Positions 50,226 to 58,703 of a stretch of 64,000 nt of DNA are shown here, one piece after another. A program made the translations under genes and the position numbers. The DNA lies in NCBI RefSeq assembly GCF_014202425.1, contig NZ_JACHGT010000003.1, positions 310,001-374,000 on the forward strand, in the 5' to 3' direction. A model generated the notes under the pieces. That model did not search any database. It saw only the letters and a list, made by a program, of their open reading frames with translations, and was not told the DNA's origin. This DNA is from Phytomonospora endophytica (GTDB lineage: Bacteria > Actinomycetota > Actinomycetes > Mycobacteriales > Micromonosporaceae). Every line of letters begins with the position of its first letter. Within the stretch, counting starts at the first letter, position 1.

Positions 50226-50381
50226 AGCCAGTCATCGGTGCGCGGCATGGCCGGGCCGGTGCGTTCGCCGTGCCCGAGCCGGGCGTGACGCCGCGGCAGA
50301 CGACTCCCAGCCGGTACGTGACGATGCCGCCCTCGGTGCCTTCGACACCGGCCACCTCAGCCGACGCCGTGCAAACCGGGA

Positions 50382-51056
50382 TCACCCCTTGGCGCCGGTC
50401 TTCGCGCGATCGTTGGTCGCGGTCCACGCCGTCCCGAGGAGCCTGTTGACCGCGATGCCCGCCGGTGGCGGCAGGGGCGCGGCGTTCTCCGCGGCGAAAG
50501 ACTGCAGCAGGTAGGCCAGGAGTCTTCGTGACGCGGCGACCGAGAAGGCCGGTGACCCGCCGCGCAGTCCGTCGGCCGCGGCGAGGACGAGGCCGATGTC
50601 GGCGGGGTGGAAGTCGGCGCGCAGCCTTCCCGTCGCCTTCGCGCGGGCGACCAGCGTCGCCAGGGCGGTCTCGGCGCGGTCGCGCAGCGTGTGGGCTTCG
50701 ACGGCGTCGGGGTTGCGTGCGAGGTAGGCCCCGGTGAAGCCGGAGTCGGTGACCCGTTCGGCCGCGACGGTGGCGATGACGCCGGTCAGCCCGCGCCACG
50801 GGTCGGGGTCGGCGAGCGCGTCGTCGAGGGCTTCGCGGCAGGTGCCGAGGTTTTTGGTGAACACCGCCGCGGCGAGTGCGTCGCGGCCGGGGAAGTGGCG
50901 GTAGACGGTGGCGACGGCGAGGCCGGCGTGGCGGGCGATGGTGGTGACGGGTGCGTCGATGCCGTGGGTGCGGTAGACCTCGCCGGCGGCGGTGAGGATG
51001 CGTTCGCGGTTGTCGCGGGCGTCGGTGCGCTGTTTCCGGGAGGGGCGTGCGCGCAT
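50382..51056 (-). CDS. TetR family transcriptional regulator
   Basis: A 224-aa repressor. Residues ~10-60 are the TetR helix-turn-helix (RERILTAAGEVYRTHGIDAP, TTIARHAGLAVATVYRHFPG); the rest is an all-helical ligand domain. It diverges from the quinone-oxidoreductase-like gene, its likely target. ATG 51056 and GTG 51065 are both possible starts. Confidence 0.88.
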   Translation of the reverse strand: MRARPSRKQRTDARDNRERILTAAGEVYRTHGIDAPVTTIARHAGLAVATVYRHFPGRDALAAAVFTKNLGTCREALDDALADPDPWRGLTGVIATVAAERVTDSGFTGAYLARNPDAVEAHTLRDRAETALATLVARAKATGRLRADFHPADIGLVLAAADGLRGGSPAFSVAASRRLLAYLLQSFAAENAAPLPPPAGIAVNRLLGTAWTATNDRAKTGAKG

Positions 51057-51147
51057 GTCTCTCACTTTAACGCAACCGGATGGCCTGTTCCGTTTTTGGG
51101 TTTAGCGTGGGCGCGCAAGCCTTTGACTAGCGACGGGACCGATCGAT

Positions 51148-52104
51148 ATGGCGATGATGCGCGCGGCCTTCTACGACTCCTACGGCCCGCCGGAGGTGAT
51201 CTACGTCGGGCGGGCGCCGGTGCCCACGCCGCGCAAGGGCCAGGTTCTGGTGCGGGTCGGCGCGGCGAGCGTCAACGGTGGTGAGTTGTTCGCGAGGGCG
51301 GGGCGGTTGCGGTTGCTGACCGGGCGGCGGTTCCCGAAGGCGGTGGGCATCGACTTCGCCGGGCGGATCGAGGCCCTCGGGCCGGGTGTGCGGGGTGTTG
51401 GCGCCGGTGAGGACGTGTGGGGTGTGCTGCCGCGCGGGCGGATGGGCACCGCCGCGGAGTTCGTCGCCGTCGACGCCGGGCGTGTCGCGCCCATCCCGGC
51501 GGGGCTCGACGCGATCGAGGCGGTCTCCTTGCTGGCGGGTGGCACCACGGCGCTGACCGGGCTGCGCGACAAGGCGGCGTTGCGTGGCGGGGAGCGTCTG
51601 CTCGTGCGTGGTGCCGCCGGTGGTGTCGGCAGCCTCGCCGTGCAGCTCGGGAAGGTCTTCGGTGCGCACGTCACGGGCCTGGCCTCGGCGCGGACCGGTG
51701 ATTTCGTGCGTGGGCTGGGCGCCGATGAGGTTCTCGACTACGCCGTCACCGGTCCGGGGGATCTGGGCCGTTTCGATGTCGTGTTCGACACCGTCGGCGG
51801 GCGGCTTCCGGAGTTTCGGCGGCTGCTGGCGCCGGGCGGGCGGATGGTCGCCGTGGCCTTCGACGCCTCGCGGATCCTGCGCGACGTCGGGTACCTGTTC
51901 GCCTCGGTGGTGCACGGTTCGCGGCGGGTGCGGTTCTTCAGTGGCGATCCGCGTCGTGAACTGCTCGACGAGCTGGCGGTCCTGGTCGGCGACGGGTCGA
52001 TCAGGCCCGTCGTCGACACCGTCCGGCCGTTGTCGGAGGTCGCCGTGGCCCACCGCGCCCTGGAGGACGGCGGTGTGCGCGGCAAGCAGGTGATCGCGAT
52101 CTAG
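51148..52104 (+). CDS. NAD(P)-dependent quinone oxidoreductase-like MDR protein
   Basis: A 318-aa medium-chain dehydrogenase/reductase without the zinc ligands: GPPEVIYVGRAPVPTPRKGQ, IDFAGRIEALGPGVRG, a Rossmann glycine motif GAAGGVGSLAVQLGK, and DVVFDTVGGRLPEF. It should reduce quinones or enones with NADPH. It is flanked by the divergent TetR gene and overlaps the convergent NmrA-like gene by 4 nt. Confidence 0.87.
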   Translation: MAMMRAAFYDSYGPPEVIYVGRAPVPTPRKGQVLVRVGAASVNGGELFARAGRLRLLTGRRFPKAVGIDFAGRIEALGPGVRGVGAGEDVWGVLPRGRMGTAAEFVAVDAGRVAPIPAGLDAIEAVSLLAGGTTALTGLRDKAALRGGERLLVRGAAGGVGSLAVQLGKVFGAHVTGLASARTGDFVRGLGADEVLDYAVTGPGDLGRFDVVFDTVGGRLPEFRRLLAPGGRMVAVAFDASRILRDVGYLFASVVHGSRRVRFFSGDPRRELLDELAVLVGDGSIRPVVDTVRPLSEVAVAHRALEDGGVRGKQVIAI

Positions 52105-52922
52105 GCGAAGTCGCCGGCGTGGTCTTCGGCCCAGGTGCGAAATGTCCGTGCGGGCCGCCCGAGGACGCGTTCGACGGTGTCGGTGACGCGCTCGGGGGTC
52201 TCGGTGAACGACTTCCACGCCGCCAGGCGGGCCGCGGCGAAGGCCCGGTCGCCCCACCTGGCGGCGAAGACGTCGATGTCGGGCGGTAGTTCCTCGAAGC
52301 GCACGTCGCGGCCGGTGGCCTCACCGATGATCGCGGCCTGGCGTTCATGGGTGATCGACTCCGGGCCGGTGACGACGTACTTGCCGCCGTGGTGCCCGTC
52401 GGTGGTCAAGGCGGCAACGGCCACCTCGGCGATGTCGCGTTCGTGCACCAGGGAGCGGGCGGCCCGCGCGTATGGCCAGCGGACGACACCGCTGCGGACC
52501 TGTTCCGCCCAGGCCAGGGCGTTGGCGGCGAAGTCGATGGCGCGCACGAAGGTCCACTCGGCCTTCGAGGCCCGGATGCGGCGTTCGACGTCCTGGTGGA
52601 AGGACGTGGGCGTGTCGTCTTCGGCGAGGTCGGTGACGTCGGTGGACAGGTAGACCACGCGTTTGGCGCGGGTGGTGACCAGGTCGATCACCTCGGGCAC
52701 GACCGGTATGCCGGGCCACATCAGCCAGACGGCGCCGACGCCGTCGAGGGCGGCCTCCATCGACGCCGGTGAGGAGAGGTCCCCGGCGTGGCCTTCCACG
52801 TCGGGCGGGAGTGCGGTGGTGTCGCGGACGAGCGCGCGGACTTCGTGCCCGGCCGCGGACAGGCCCGACAGGACGTGGGCGCCGACGCGGCCGGAGGCGC
52901 CGGTGACGAGATAGACGGTCAT
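52101..52922 (-). CDS. NmrA-like NAD(P)-binding protein
   Basis: A 273-aa atypical short-chain dehydrogenase: TVYLVTGASGRVGAHVLSGL (NAD(P)-binding loop), RVVYLSTDVTDL, a family-typical TFVRAIDFAANAL and KYVVTGPESITHERQAAIIG. Members act as NAD(P)H-quinone reductases or redox sensors. TACCGT lies 7 nt before the ATG on the minus strand, a leaderless-type start. Confidence 0.85.
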   Translation of the reverse strand: MTVYLVTGASGRVGAHVLSGLSAAGHEVRALVRDTTALPPDVEGHAGDLSSPASMEAALDGVGAVWLMWPGIPVVPEVIDLVTTRAKRVVYLSTDVTDLAEDDTPTSFHQDVERRIRASKAEWTFVRAIDFAANALAWAEQVRSGVVRWPYARAARSLVHERDIAEVAVAALTTDGHHGGKYVVTGPESITHERQAAIIGEATGRDVRFEELPPDIDVFAARWGDRAFAAARLAAWKSFTETPERVTDTVERVLGRPARTFRTWAEDHAGDFA

Positions 52923-53035
52923 GTCGGCGACGGTAGATCCCCAACCGTGGTCGAGGTCAACGCGACGTGGTCTGGACCACCGCCCGGTGCCGTGCGAAGA
53001 TCGTCGCGCCACGCATCACACCCCCGGGAGCAACC

Positions 53036-53818
53036 ATGACCGCACGGGTACTCGTGTTCGGACTCGATGGAATCCGCTATGACCGGCTGCTGTCGTCGCC
53101 GACGCCGCACCTGGACGCGATCGCCGCCGAAGGTTTCCTCGCGCCGACGCGCATCCGCGAGATCAACCCGACGATCTCGGGCCCGTGCTGGGCGACGATC
53201 GCCACCGGCGTGCACGCCGACGATCACAACATCTTCGGCAACGACCTCACCGGCCACCGCCTCGGCGAGCACCCGTGCTTCCTGGCCCGGGCCGACAAGG
53301 CCGGGCTGAGCACCTACGGGGCCGCGGCGTGGCCCCCGCTGCTGACCGGCGACTCCGGTGGCCCGATCTTCCGGCCGACCGTGGCGTACACGCCCGACCC
53401 GCGTCCCGGTGAACCCGCCGGCGGCGACCCCTACACCGACCAGGCCGTCGCCGACCACGCCTGCGAGGTCCTGTCATCGAGCGACGTCGACGTCGCGTTC
53501 GTCTACTTCGGTGCCGTCGACGAGGTCGGCCACCACGTCGGGACGGGCCCGGAGTACAACGCGCAGATCACCGACACCGACGCCCGTGTCGGGCAGGTCC
53601 TGGCCGCCGTCGCCGCCCGCCCGGCCTTCGCCGACGAGACCTGGACCGTCCTGGCGGTCACCGACCACGGGCACGTCGACGGCGGCGGGCACGGCGGCGA
53701 CTCCGACCTGGAGCGCACCGCGTGGGTCGCCGGCCGTGGACCCGGCCTGGTGAACGGCAGCGTGTACGAGCACGCCGACATCCCCGTTTTGGTACTGTCG
53801 GCCCTCGGCGTGGCTTGA
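53036..53818 (+). CDS. Alkaline-phosphatase-superfamily phosphodiesterase/pyrophosphatase
   Basis: A 260-aa metallohydrolase of the nucleotide pyrophosphatase/phosphodiesterase type: LVFGLDGIRYDRL (metal Asp), the nucleophile Thr in NPTISGPCWATIATG, YFGAVDEVGHHVG (Asp/His pair) and AVTDHGHVDGGGHGG. No signal peptide, so it acts in the cytoplasm. GGGAG precedes the ATG by 6 nt. Substrate unknown. Confidence 0.82.
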   Translation: MTARVLVFGLDGIRYDRLLSSPTPHLDAIAAEGFLAPTRIREINPTISGPCWATIATGVHADDHNIFGNDLTGHRLGEHPCFLARADKAGLSTYGAAAWPPLLTGDSGGPIFRPTVAYTPDPRPGEPAGGDPYTDQAVADHACEVLSSSDVDVAFVYFGAVDEVGHHVGTGPEYNAQITDTDARVGQVLAAVAARPAFADETWTVLAVTDHGHVDGGGHGGDSDLERTAWVAGRGPGLVNGSVYEHADIPVLVLSALGVA

Positions 53819-53839
53819 TCTGCCTGACCGGAGGGGCGC

Positions 53840-54253
53840 ATGTTCACCACCATCACCATCGGCGTCACCACCGGCTCGGCGCCTGTCGCGCTCGACATCA
53901 CCGTCGAGTGCGCGGCGTTCCTCAACGAGCACGCACCCGGCCGTGACGGCCTGCTCAACGTGTTCGTCCCACACGCCACGGCGGGTGTGGCGGTCATGGA
54001 GACCGGTGCCCGCAGCGACGACGACCTGCTCGCCGCCCTCGACGACCTCCTGCCCACCGACGACCGGTGGCGGCACCGGCACGGCAGTCCCGGGCACGGC
54101 CGCGACCATGTGGTGCCGGCGTTCATCTCCCCTCATGCGACCCTGCCGGTCGTGGCCGGGCGGATCGCCTTGGGGACGTGGCAGTCGGTGGTGCTGATCG
54201 ACACCAACGCCGACAATCCACAGCGCACGGTCCGGCTGTCATTCCTGGGCTGA
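53840..54253 (+). CDS. YjbQ family (UPF0047) protein
   Basis: A 137-aa protein of the UPF0047/YjbQ family, some members of which show weak thiamine-phosphate synthase activity. NVFVPHATAGVAVMETG, the His-rich RHRHGSPGHGRDHVVPAF and GRIALGTWQSVVLID are the family motifs. GGAGGGG precedes the ATG. It follows the phosphodiesterase by 21 nt and is probably co-transcribed. Confidence 0.88.
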   Translation: MFTTITIGVTTGSAPVALDITVECAAFLNEHAPGRDGLLNVFVPHATAGVAVMETGARSDDDLLAALDDLLPTDDRWRHRHGSPGHGRDHVVPAFISPHATLPVVAGRIALGTWQSVVLIDTNADNPQRTVRLSFLG

Positions 54254-54278
54254 GGCCGCGTTCTTTATTTGTTCGGTA

Positions 54279-54300
54279 CGCGAATCATTCGCGCTATTCT
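54279..54300 (+). promoter_or_regulatory. Leaderless promoter and operator of the MarR gene
   Basis: TATTCT (54295-54300) ends exactly 6 nt before ATG 54307, with no Shine-Dalgarno sequence. A perfect palindrome CGCGAA/TTCGCG with 3-nt spacer (54279-54293) sits just upstream of the box, well placed for repression by the gene's own product. Confidence 0.55.
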
Positions 54301-54306
54301 TCCTCC

Positions 54307-54786
54307 ATGGGCAGGCCCGAGGAGAAGATGAGCGTCGTGACCGCGATGGTGCGCACGACGTTCCTGGTCAACGCCGCTTACGCGGCCTCGGGCCGCGAAT
54401 ACGGGCTGACCCCCCAGCAGGGGCAGCTCCTGTGCGTATTGATGCCCCAGCCTTACGGCATGAGCGAGCTCGGCGGGATGCTGGGGCTGGCCAAGTCGAG
54501 CCTGACGGGCCTGGTCGACCGGACGGCGAAGCTCGGGTACGTGCGGCGTGAGCCCGACCCGCTCGACGGGCGGGCGGTGCGGGTGGCGCTGACCGGGCCG
54601 GGTGAGGTCCTCGCCGAGGACTTCTACGCCGCGACCTGCCGCAAGGTGGAGGAACTGTCGGCGGGTCTGGCCGACGGCGAGCGCGAGGCGCTGGCGGAGT
54701 TGCTCGGCCGGATCGTGACGGGCAATGAGGCGCCGGAGGTCTTCATGGAACTCGACGAACCGGTGCGTACCGGTTCGCCGAGTTGA
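54307..54786 (+). CDS. MarR family transcriptional regulator
   Basis: A 159-aa winged-helix protein: YGLTPQQGQLLCVLMPQPYG, LGLAKSSLTGLVDRTAKLGY (recognition helix) and RREPDPLDGRAVRVALTGPG (wing). It is convergent with an FAD-dependent oxidoreductase gene whose upstream region holds two ACGAAC-type palindromes, a plausible target. Self-regulation through the CGCGAA palindrome is also likely. Confidence 0.86.
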   Translation: MGRPEEKMSVVTAMVRTTFLVNAAYAASGREYGLTPQQGQLLCVLMPQPYGMSELGGMLGLAKSSLTGLVDRTAKLGYVRREPDPLDGRAVRVALTGPGEVLAEDFYAATCRKVEELSAGLADGEREALAELLGRIVTGNEAPEVFMELDEPVRTGSPS

Positions 54787-54799
54787 GGGGTCTGGTCGT

Positions 54800-55888
54800 T
54801 CAGTTCGTGCCGAACAGGTCGTGGAAGCGGCCGGTGAACAGGTCGGTGCCCTTGTAGGCGCTGACGGTGGCGGCGTCGAGGATGAGGGGGCCGTCGTCAC
54901 CGGGGAACTGGCCGACGCTGGCTTTCGGGCCGAGTGGCAGCAGGACCGAGGGGGTCGCGGCGGGCCGGTAGGTGGCCTGCGGGGTCTTTCCGTTGATCTG
55001 GGCGAGGATGTTGGCGGCGGCGACTTCGGCGTGCTGCATGGCGTATCCGGCCATCTTGGCCTCGGCGAGGTCGGTGATGTCGCCGATGGCGTAGACGGTG
55101 GGGTGGCCGTCGACGGTGAGGTGTTCGGTGACGTGGACCTGGCTGCGGGCGTTGCGGGCGGTGAGGCGGCCGTCGCCGAGGTAGTCGCCGTTGACGTCGA
55201 CGCCGTAGGCGCGAAACCAGATGTCGGCGGTGATCGGGCCGCTGGTGGTGGCCACGGTGAAGGTCTTGGCCTGTCCGGGTTGGCCGGGGGGCTGTTGGGT
55301 GAGGCTGGTGCCAAGGCGCAGTCGCACACCGAGCTCGTCGAGCTGGCGGTGCAGGTCCCGGCGCAGTTGGGGCGCGAAGGCGGGCAGCAGCGTTTCGGCC
55401 GGGTCGAGAAGGGTGACGGTCTTGTCGGCCCAGGCGGCGCTGATCTCGCCGGCGAGTTCGAGGCCGACGGGTCCGGCGCCGACGATGAGGACGCGTGCGG
55501 CTTCGGCGAGTTCACCGTGGGTGTGGCGGAGGCGGCCGAGGGCTTCGTGGTGGTCGTCGGTGTCCATTTTGGCGGGGTAGGGGTAGCGGGAGCCGCTGGC
55601 CAGGACGATGTAGTCGGCGTCGAGGCGCGTCCCGGAGGCGAGGGTGACGCCTTGCGGGTCGACGGAGGCGGCGCGGTCGCGGATGAGGGTGCCGCGGGTG
55701 AGGAGGGTGTCGTAGGGGAAGAACATGTTGTGCGCCCAGGTGGGGTCGACGAGGGCGCGCAGGGCTCCCGCGGAGTGGACGAAGGCGTCCTTGGGGTCGA
55801 CGAGGGTGACTTCGGCGTGGTCGTCGAGGGCTTTGGCGAGTGCCGATCCGCCGTATCCGCCGCCGATCACCGCGACTGTCGCGTTCAT
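54800..55888 (-). CDS. NAD(P)/FAD-dependent oxidoreductase (NDH-2/AIF-like)
   Basis: A 362-aa flavoprotein: VAVIGGGYGGSALAKAL (FAD-binding loop, residues 5-21), VLIVGAGPVGLELAGEI (NAD-binding loop) and VYAIGDITDLAEAKMAGYAM (late FAD contact). It resembles type II NADH dehydrogenases and AIFM2/FSP1-like quinone reductases but has no membrane anchor segment. It may reduce quinones under drug or redox stress; regulation by the neighbouring MarR protein is likely. Confidence 0.85.
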   Translation of the reverse strand: MNATVAVIGGGYGGSALAKALDDHAEVTLVDPKDAFVHSAGALRALVDPTWAHNMFFPYDTLLTRGTLIRDRAASVDPQGVTLASGTRLDADYIVLASGSRYPYPAKMDTDDHHEALGRLRHTHGELAEAARVLIVGAGPVGLELAGEISAAWADKTVTLLDPAETLLPAFAPQLRRDLHRQLDELGVRLRLGTSLTQQPPGQPGQAKTFTVATTSGPITADIWFRAYGVDVNGDYLGDGRLTARNARSQVHVTEHLTVDGHPTVYAIGDITDLAEAKMAGYAMQHAEVAAANILAQINGKTPQATYRPAATPSVLLPLGPKASVGQFPGDDGPLILDAATVSAYKGTDLFTGRFHDLFGTN

Positions 55889-55923
55889 GTCAGATCACAT
55901 TCCCTAATAGATTGATTCGCCCT

Positions 55924-55965
55924 ACGAACCGTATTAGTTCGTGCCACGAACAGCAATGGTTCGTG
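55924..55965. promoter_or_regulatory. Tandem operator palindromes before the FAD oxidoreductase
   Basis: ACGAAC/GTTCGT (55924-55929 and 55937-55942) and CACGAAC/GTTCGTG (55945-55951 and 55959-55965) each have a 7-nt spacer and are centred 22 bp apart, about two helical turns, so two dimers could bind side by side. They lie in the divergent gap with the Nudix-GNAT gene. The binding protein is not known; the nearby MarR is the best guess. Confidence 0.6.
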
Positions 55966-56002
55966 ATGTGCGCCACCCCGGCCCCTCGTTTAGGCTTGGT
56001 TG

Positions 56003-56911
56003 ATGACGACCGCCGCAGCGACCACCTGGGACGGCCTCGAAATCGCCGCCGACGAACCCCACGGAGCCACCATCGTCGTTCGCCGCCCGATCGGCGGTGA
56101 CCGCTTCGAATACCTGCTCCTCCACCGCGCCCACCACGGCCCCGACTACGCCGGGCCCTGGGCCTGGACCCCACCGGCCGGTGCCCGCCAGCCCGGCGAG
56201 GCCGTCGAACCGGCCGCGTTGCGTGAACTCAAGGAAGAAGCCGGCATCGACGGCGCCGACATCCACCCCATCGACCTGTCCGACGGCTGGGCCCGCTTCT
56301 ACACAGAGGTCGGCGAAGACGCCCACGTCGAACTCATCGACGTCGAACACGACGACTACCGCTGGGTCGATCCCCAGACCGCCGGCCGCACATGCCTGCC
56401 GTCGGCCGTGGCCGGCCAGGTCCCCGTCGCCGACACCGTCCCCGGCGTCGCCTTCACCTTCCGCCCGGTCACCCCCGCCGACACCGGCGAGCTGCTCACC
56501 TGGCGCGCCGTCCCGCACATCGCGCCCTGGGCGGACTCGGCGGTCACCGAGCACGCCACCGGGCACATCGTCCTGGCCGACGGGCGCGCCGCCGGATACG
56601 CCGAACACGCCCTGGCCGACGAGCCCGGCCTCGCCGACGTCGAGGCCCTGGCCGGGGCGGTGCGCATCGGGTTCCTCCTGGCCGACCCCGACGTGGTCTC
56701 CCACGGCCTGGGCGCGACGCTGCTGTGGTCCTACCTGCGCCAGGTCGTCATCCCCGCCCACCCCGGCACCGGACACATCGTGGCCTTCCCCGCCGACGGG
56801 AACCGCCCCGCGAGGCGCGCCCTGGAACGCGCGGGTTTCCGCCGCGGCGGCGACCTCGACGGCGGTGCCCGCGTCGTCTACGCCATCGACCGGGCCCACT
56901 GGTTCGGGTGA
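56003..56911 (+). CDS. Nudix hydrolase-GNAT acetyltransferase fusion
   Basis: A 302-aa two-domain protein. Residues 5-148 are a Nudix hydrolase (box from G60 to I82, with E66, R74, E75, E78 and E79). Residues ~150-300 are an acetyltransferase resembling aminoglycoside 6'-N-acetyltransferases: FTFRPVTPADTGELLTWRAV, VRIGFLLADPDVVSHGLGAT and NRPARRALERAGFRRGGDLD. TAGGCT (55991-55996) ends 6 nt before ATG 56003, a leaderless start. It is the second Nudix fusion to an antibiotic-modifying-type domain in this window. Confidence 0.8.
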   Translation: MTTAAATTWDGLEIAADEPHGATIVVRRPIGGDRFEYLLLHRAHHGPDYAGPWAWTPPAGARQPGEAVEPAALRELKEEAGIDGADIHPIDLSDGWARFYTEVGEDAHVELIDVEHDDYRWVDPQTAGRTCLPSAVAGQVPVADTVPGVAFTFRPVTPADTGELLTWRAVPHIAPWADSAVTEHATGHIVLADGRAAGYAEHALADEPGLADVEALAGAVRIGFLLADPDVVSHGLGATLLWSYLRQVVIPAHPGTGHIVAFPADGNRPARRALERAGFRRGGDLDGGARVVYAIDRAHWFG

Positions 56912-56964
56912 GGCGAGGCGATATCGGGATGCGCGCGACACGCCCATGAGGCGACCATGTCGCC

Positions 56965-57774
56965 ATGACCGATTCGACGGTGGCCCCCGAAGTCCACGAA
57001 TACTACGAACGCGGCGGTGAACGGACCCGGCTGACGGCTTCGGCCACCGGCCGCCTGGAATTCCTGCGCACCCGCGACATCCTGCGCCGCCTCATCGGCG
57101 AAGCGCCCGCGACCGTCCTCGACGTCGGCGGCGGCACCGGCGTCCACGCCGCCTGGCTCGCCGGTGACGGCCACGCGGTGACCCTCATCGACCCGATCGC
57201 CTCCCAGGTCGCCGTCGCCGCGGCACTGCCCGGCGTCGACGCCCGGATCGGCGACGCCCGCGCCCTCCCGCTGCCCGACGCGTCGTTCGACGCGGTGCTG
57301 CTGATGGGCCCGCTCTACCACCTCCAGACCACTGAAGAGCGCGTCACCGCCCTGCGCGAAGCCCGCCGCGTCGCCAAACCCGGCGGGCTGATCGTCGCCG
57401 CCGTCATCGGCCGTTTCGCGCCCTGGCTCGACGGGCTGCGCTGGGACCTGCTGACCCTCGACGGGGCACCGGCGATGCTCGACAAGGTCGCCGCGACCGG
57501 TGAACTGCGGCCCCGCGACTACGGTCTCGACACCGTCTTCACCACCGCCTACGCCCACCGCCCCGAGCAGGCCGACGCCGAATTCGCCGCCGCCGGCCTC
57601 ACCCCCGACACCTACGCCGTGGAAGGCGCGGCGTGGCTGGTGTCGCGGCTGGAGGCCCTCCTCGACGAAGACGACTCCCGCACGCGCCTCCTCGACGGGC
57701 TGCGCGCCTTCGAGCGTGAACCCTCACTGCTCGGCGCGAGTTCGCACCTGCTGGTCACCGCCCGCAACACCTGA
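56965..57774 (+). CDS. Class I SAM-dependent methyltransferase
   Basis: A 269-aa methyltransferase: TVLDVGGGTGVHAAWLA (SAM motif I), GDARALPLPDASFDAVLLMG (motifs II-III) and REARRVAKPGGLIVAAV. The substrate is not predictable. A strong bidirectional terminator follows directly after the stop codon. Confidence 0.87.
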   Translation: MTDSTVAPEVHEYYERGGERTRLTASATGRLEFLRTRDILRRLIGEAPATVLDVGGGTGVHAAWLAGDGHAVTLIDPIASQVAVAAALPGVDARIGDARALPLPDASFDAVLLMGPLYHLQTTEERVTALREARRVAKPGGLIVAAVIGRFAPWLDGLRWDLLTLDGAPAMLDKVAATGELRPRDYGLDTVFTTAYAHRPEQADAEFAAAGLTPDTYAVEGAAWLVSRLEALLDEDDSRTRLLDGLRAFEREPSLLGASSHLLVTARNT

Positions 57775-57780
57775 GACCGT

Positions 57781-57811
57781 CCGGGCGCGCGGGCGGTCCT
57801 CGCGCGCCCGG
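57781..57811. terminator. Bidirectional hairpin terminator
   Basis: A perfect 11-bp stem, CCGGGCGCGCG (57781-57791) with CGCGCGCCCGG (57801-57811), fills the 38-nt gap between the methyltransferase and the convergent SnoaL-like gene. Confidence 0.75.
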
Positions 57812-57812
57812 T

Positions 57813-58172
57813 TCAGGCGGTCCCGAACGGGTTGTCGACGGCGTAGCGCCAGTACCCGTCGGCGCCGCGCCTGGCGACATCGGTGGCCGTACCGCGCACC
57901 AGGTCCTCACCGATGACCCAGTCGACGACCAGCAACGCGATCCCGTCGGCCTCCAAGACCTTCCGGGGCGCCACCGTGATCGCCGCGCCCAGGGCCATGT
58001 GCCCGCCCAGGATCGACAGGCGCCCGTCGCCGTCGACGGCCCGGCCGTCTTGGCCTCCCATGACCGAACCGGTCTCGTAGAGTTCGGCGACGGCGGTGAT
58101 GTCGCCGCTGTTGAAGCGGGCGGCGAACACCGCGGGGACGTCGGCGGCACGGCGGGCCAGGGGCATGGTCAT
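57813..58172 (-). CDS. SnoaL/NTF2-like protein
   Basis: A 119-aa cone-shaped NTF2-fold protein: ADVPAVFAARFNSGDITAVA, ELYETGSVMGG and a closing TATDVARRGADGYWRYAVDN. Such proteins bind or isomerise small hydrophobic compounds. It diverges from the HxlR regulator gene, its probable controller. Confidence 0.8.
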   Translation of the reverse strand: MTMPLARRAADVPAVFAARFNSGDITAVAELYETGSVMGGQDGRAVDGDGRLSILGGHMALGAAITVAPRKVLEADGIALLVVDWVIGEDLVRGTATDVARRGADGYWRYAVDNPFGTA

Positions 58173-58232
58173 CTCGGCTCCAAGAGTCTGGTGTCATGGG
58201 TGCTTGCGACCACGACGTTAGGAGGCGCCGCC

Positions 58233-58607
58233 ATGGCTCACCAAAGCGAAAGCCACGCACCCGGGCTCCCGCCGCACCCGCTGGCGCGGGTCACCGCGCC
58301 TGCCCCCGACTGCCCGGTGGAGGTCGCGATGGACGTCTTGTCGGGCCGCTGGACCACCCTCGTCGTGCGCGAACTGCTGTCGGGCGCGCGAAGCTACAGC
58401 GACCTGGCCGCGCGGCTGCCGAGCCTGTCCGACAAGGTTCTCACCGAGCGGCTGCGGCACCTCCGCGCCCGCGGTGTGCTGCGACGGGAGGCGACCGCGG
58501 GCTTCCCGGTACGCGTGTCCTACGAGCTCACCGACAGCGGCAGGCGCCTGGCGCCGGTGCTGCAGACCCTGTGGGACTGGGGAACCCGGCACCAGACCAC
58601 CCCCTGA
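58233..58607 (+). CDS. HxlR family transcriptional regulator
   Basis: A 124-aa winged-helix protein with the HxlR Cys in APDCPVEVAMDVLSGRWTTL, then LSDKVLTERLRHLRARGVL and VSYELTDSGRRLAPVLQTLW. The N-terminal Cys may sense electrophiles, as in related regulators. GGAGG lies 7 nt before ATG 58233. It lies between the SnoaL-like gene and an FAD oxidoreductase gene, either of which could be its target. Confidence 0.88.
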   Translation: MAHQSESHAPGLPPHPLARVTAPAPDCPVEVAMDVLSGRWTTLVVRELLSGARSYSDLAARLPSLSDKVLTERLRHLRARGVLRREATAGFPVRVSYELTDSGRRLAPVLQTLWDWGTRHQTTP

Positions 58608-58703
58608 CGCCCTGTGGCCCACGCCACACGCGCTTCCTGTCAGCTTTCGCGCCGCCGCCCCGCTCAAGACACGAAAGCCACGGCACAAGGACAGGAGCAG
58701 CAC

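Noticed and set aside
50226..50381. Reading through the gap between the hydrolase and TetR genes
   Set aside because: A minus-strand frame is open here but has no start codon with a ribosome-binding site and no recognisable product.
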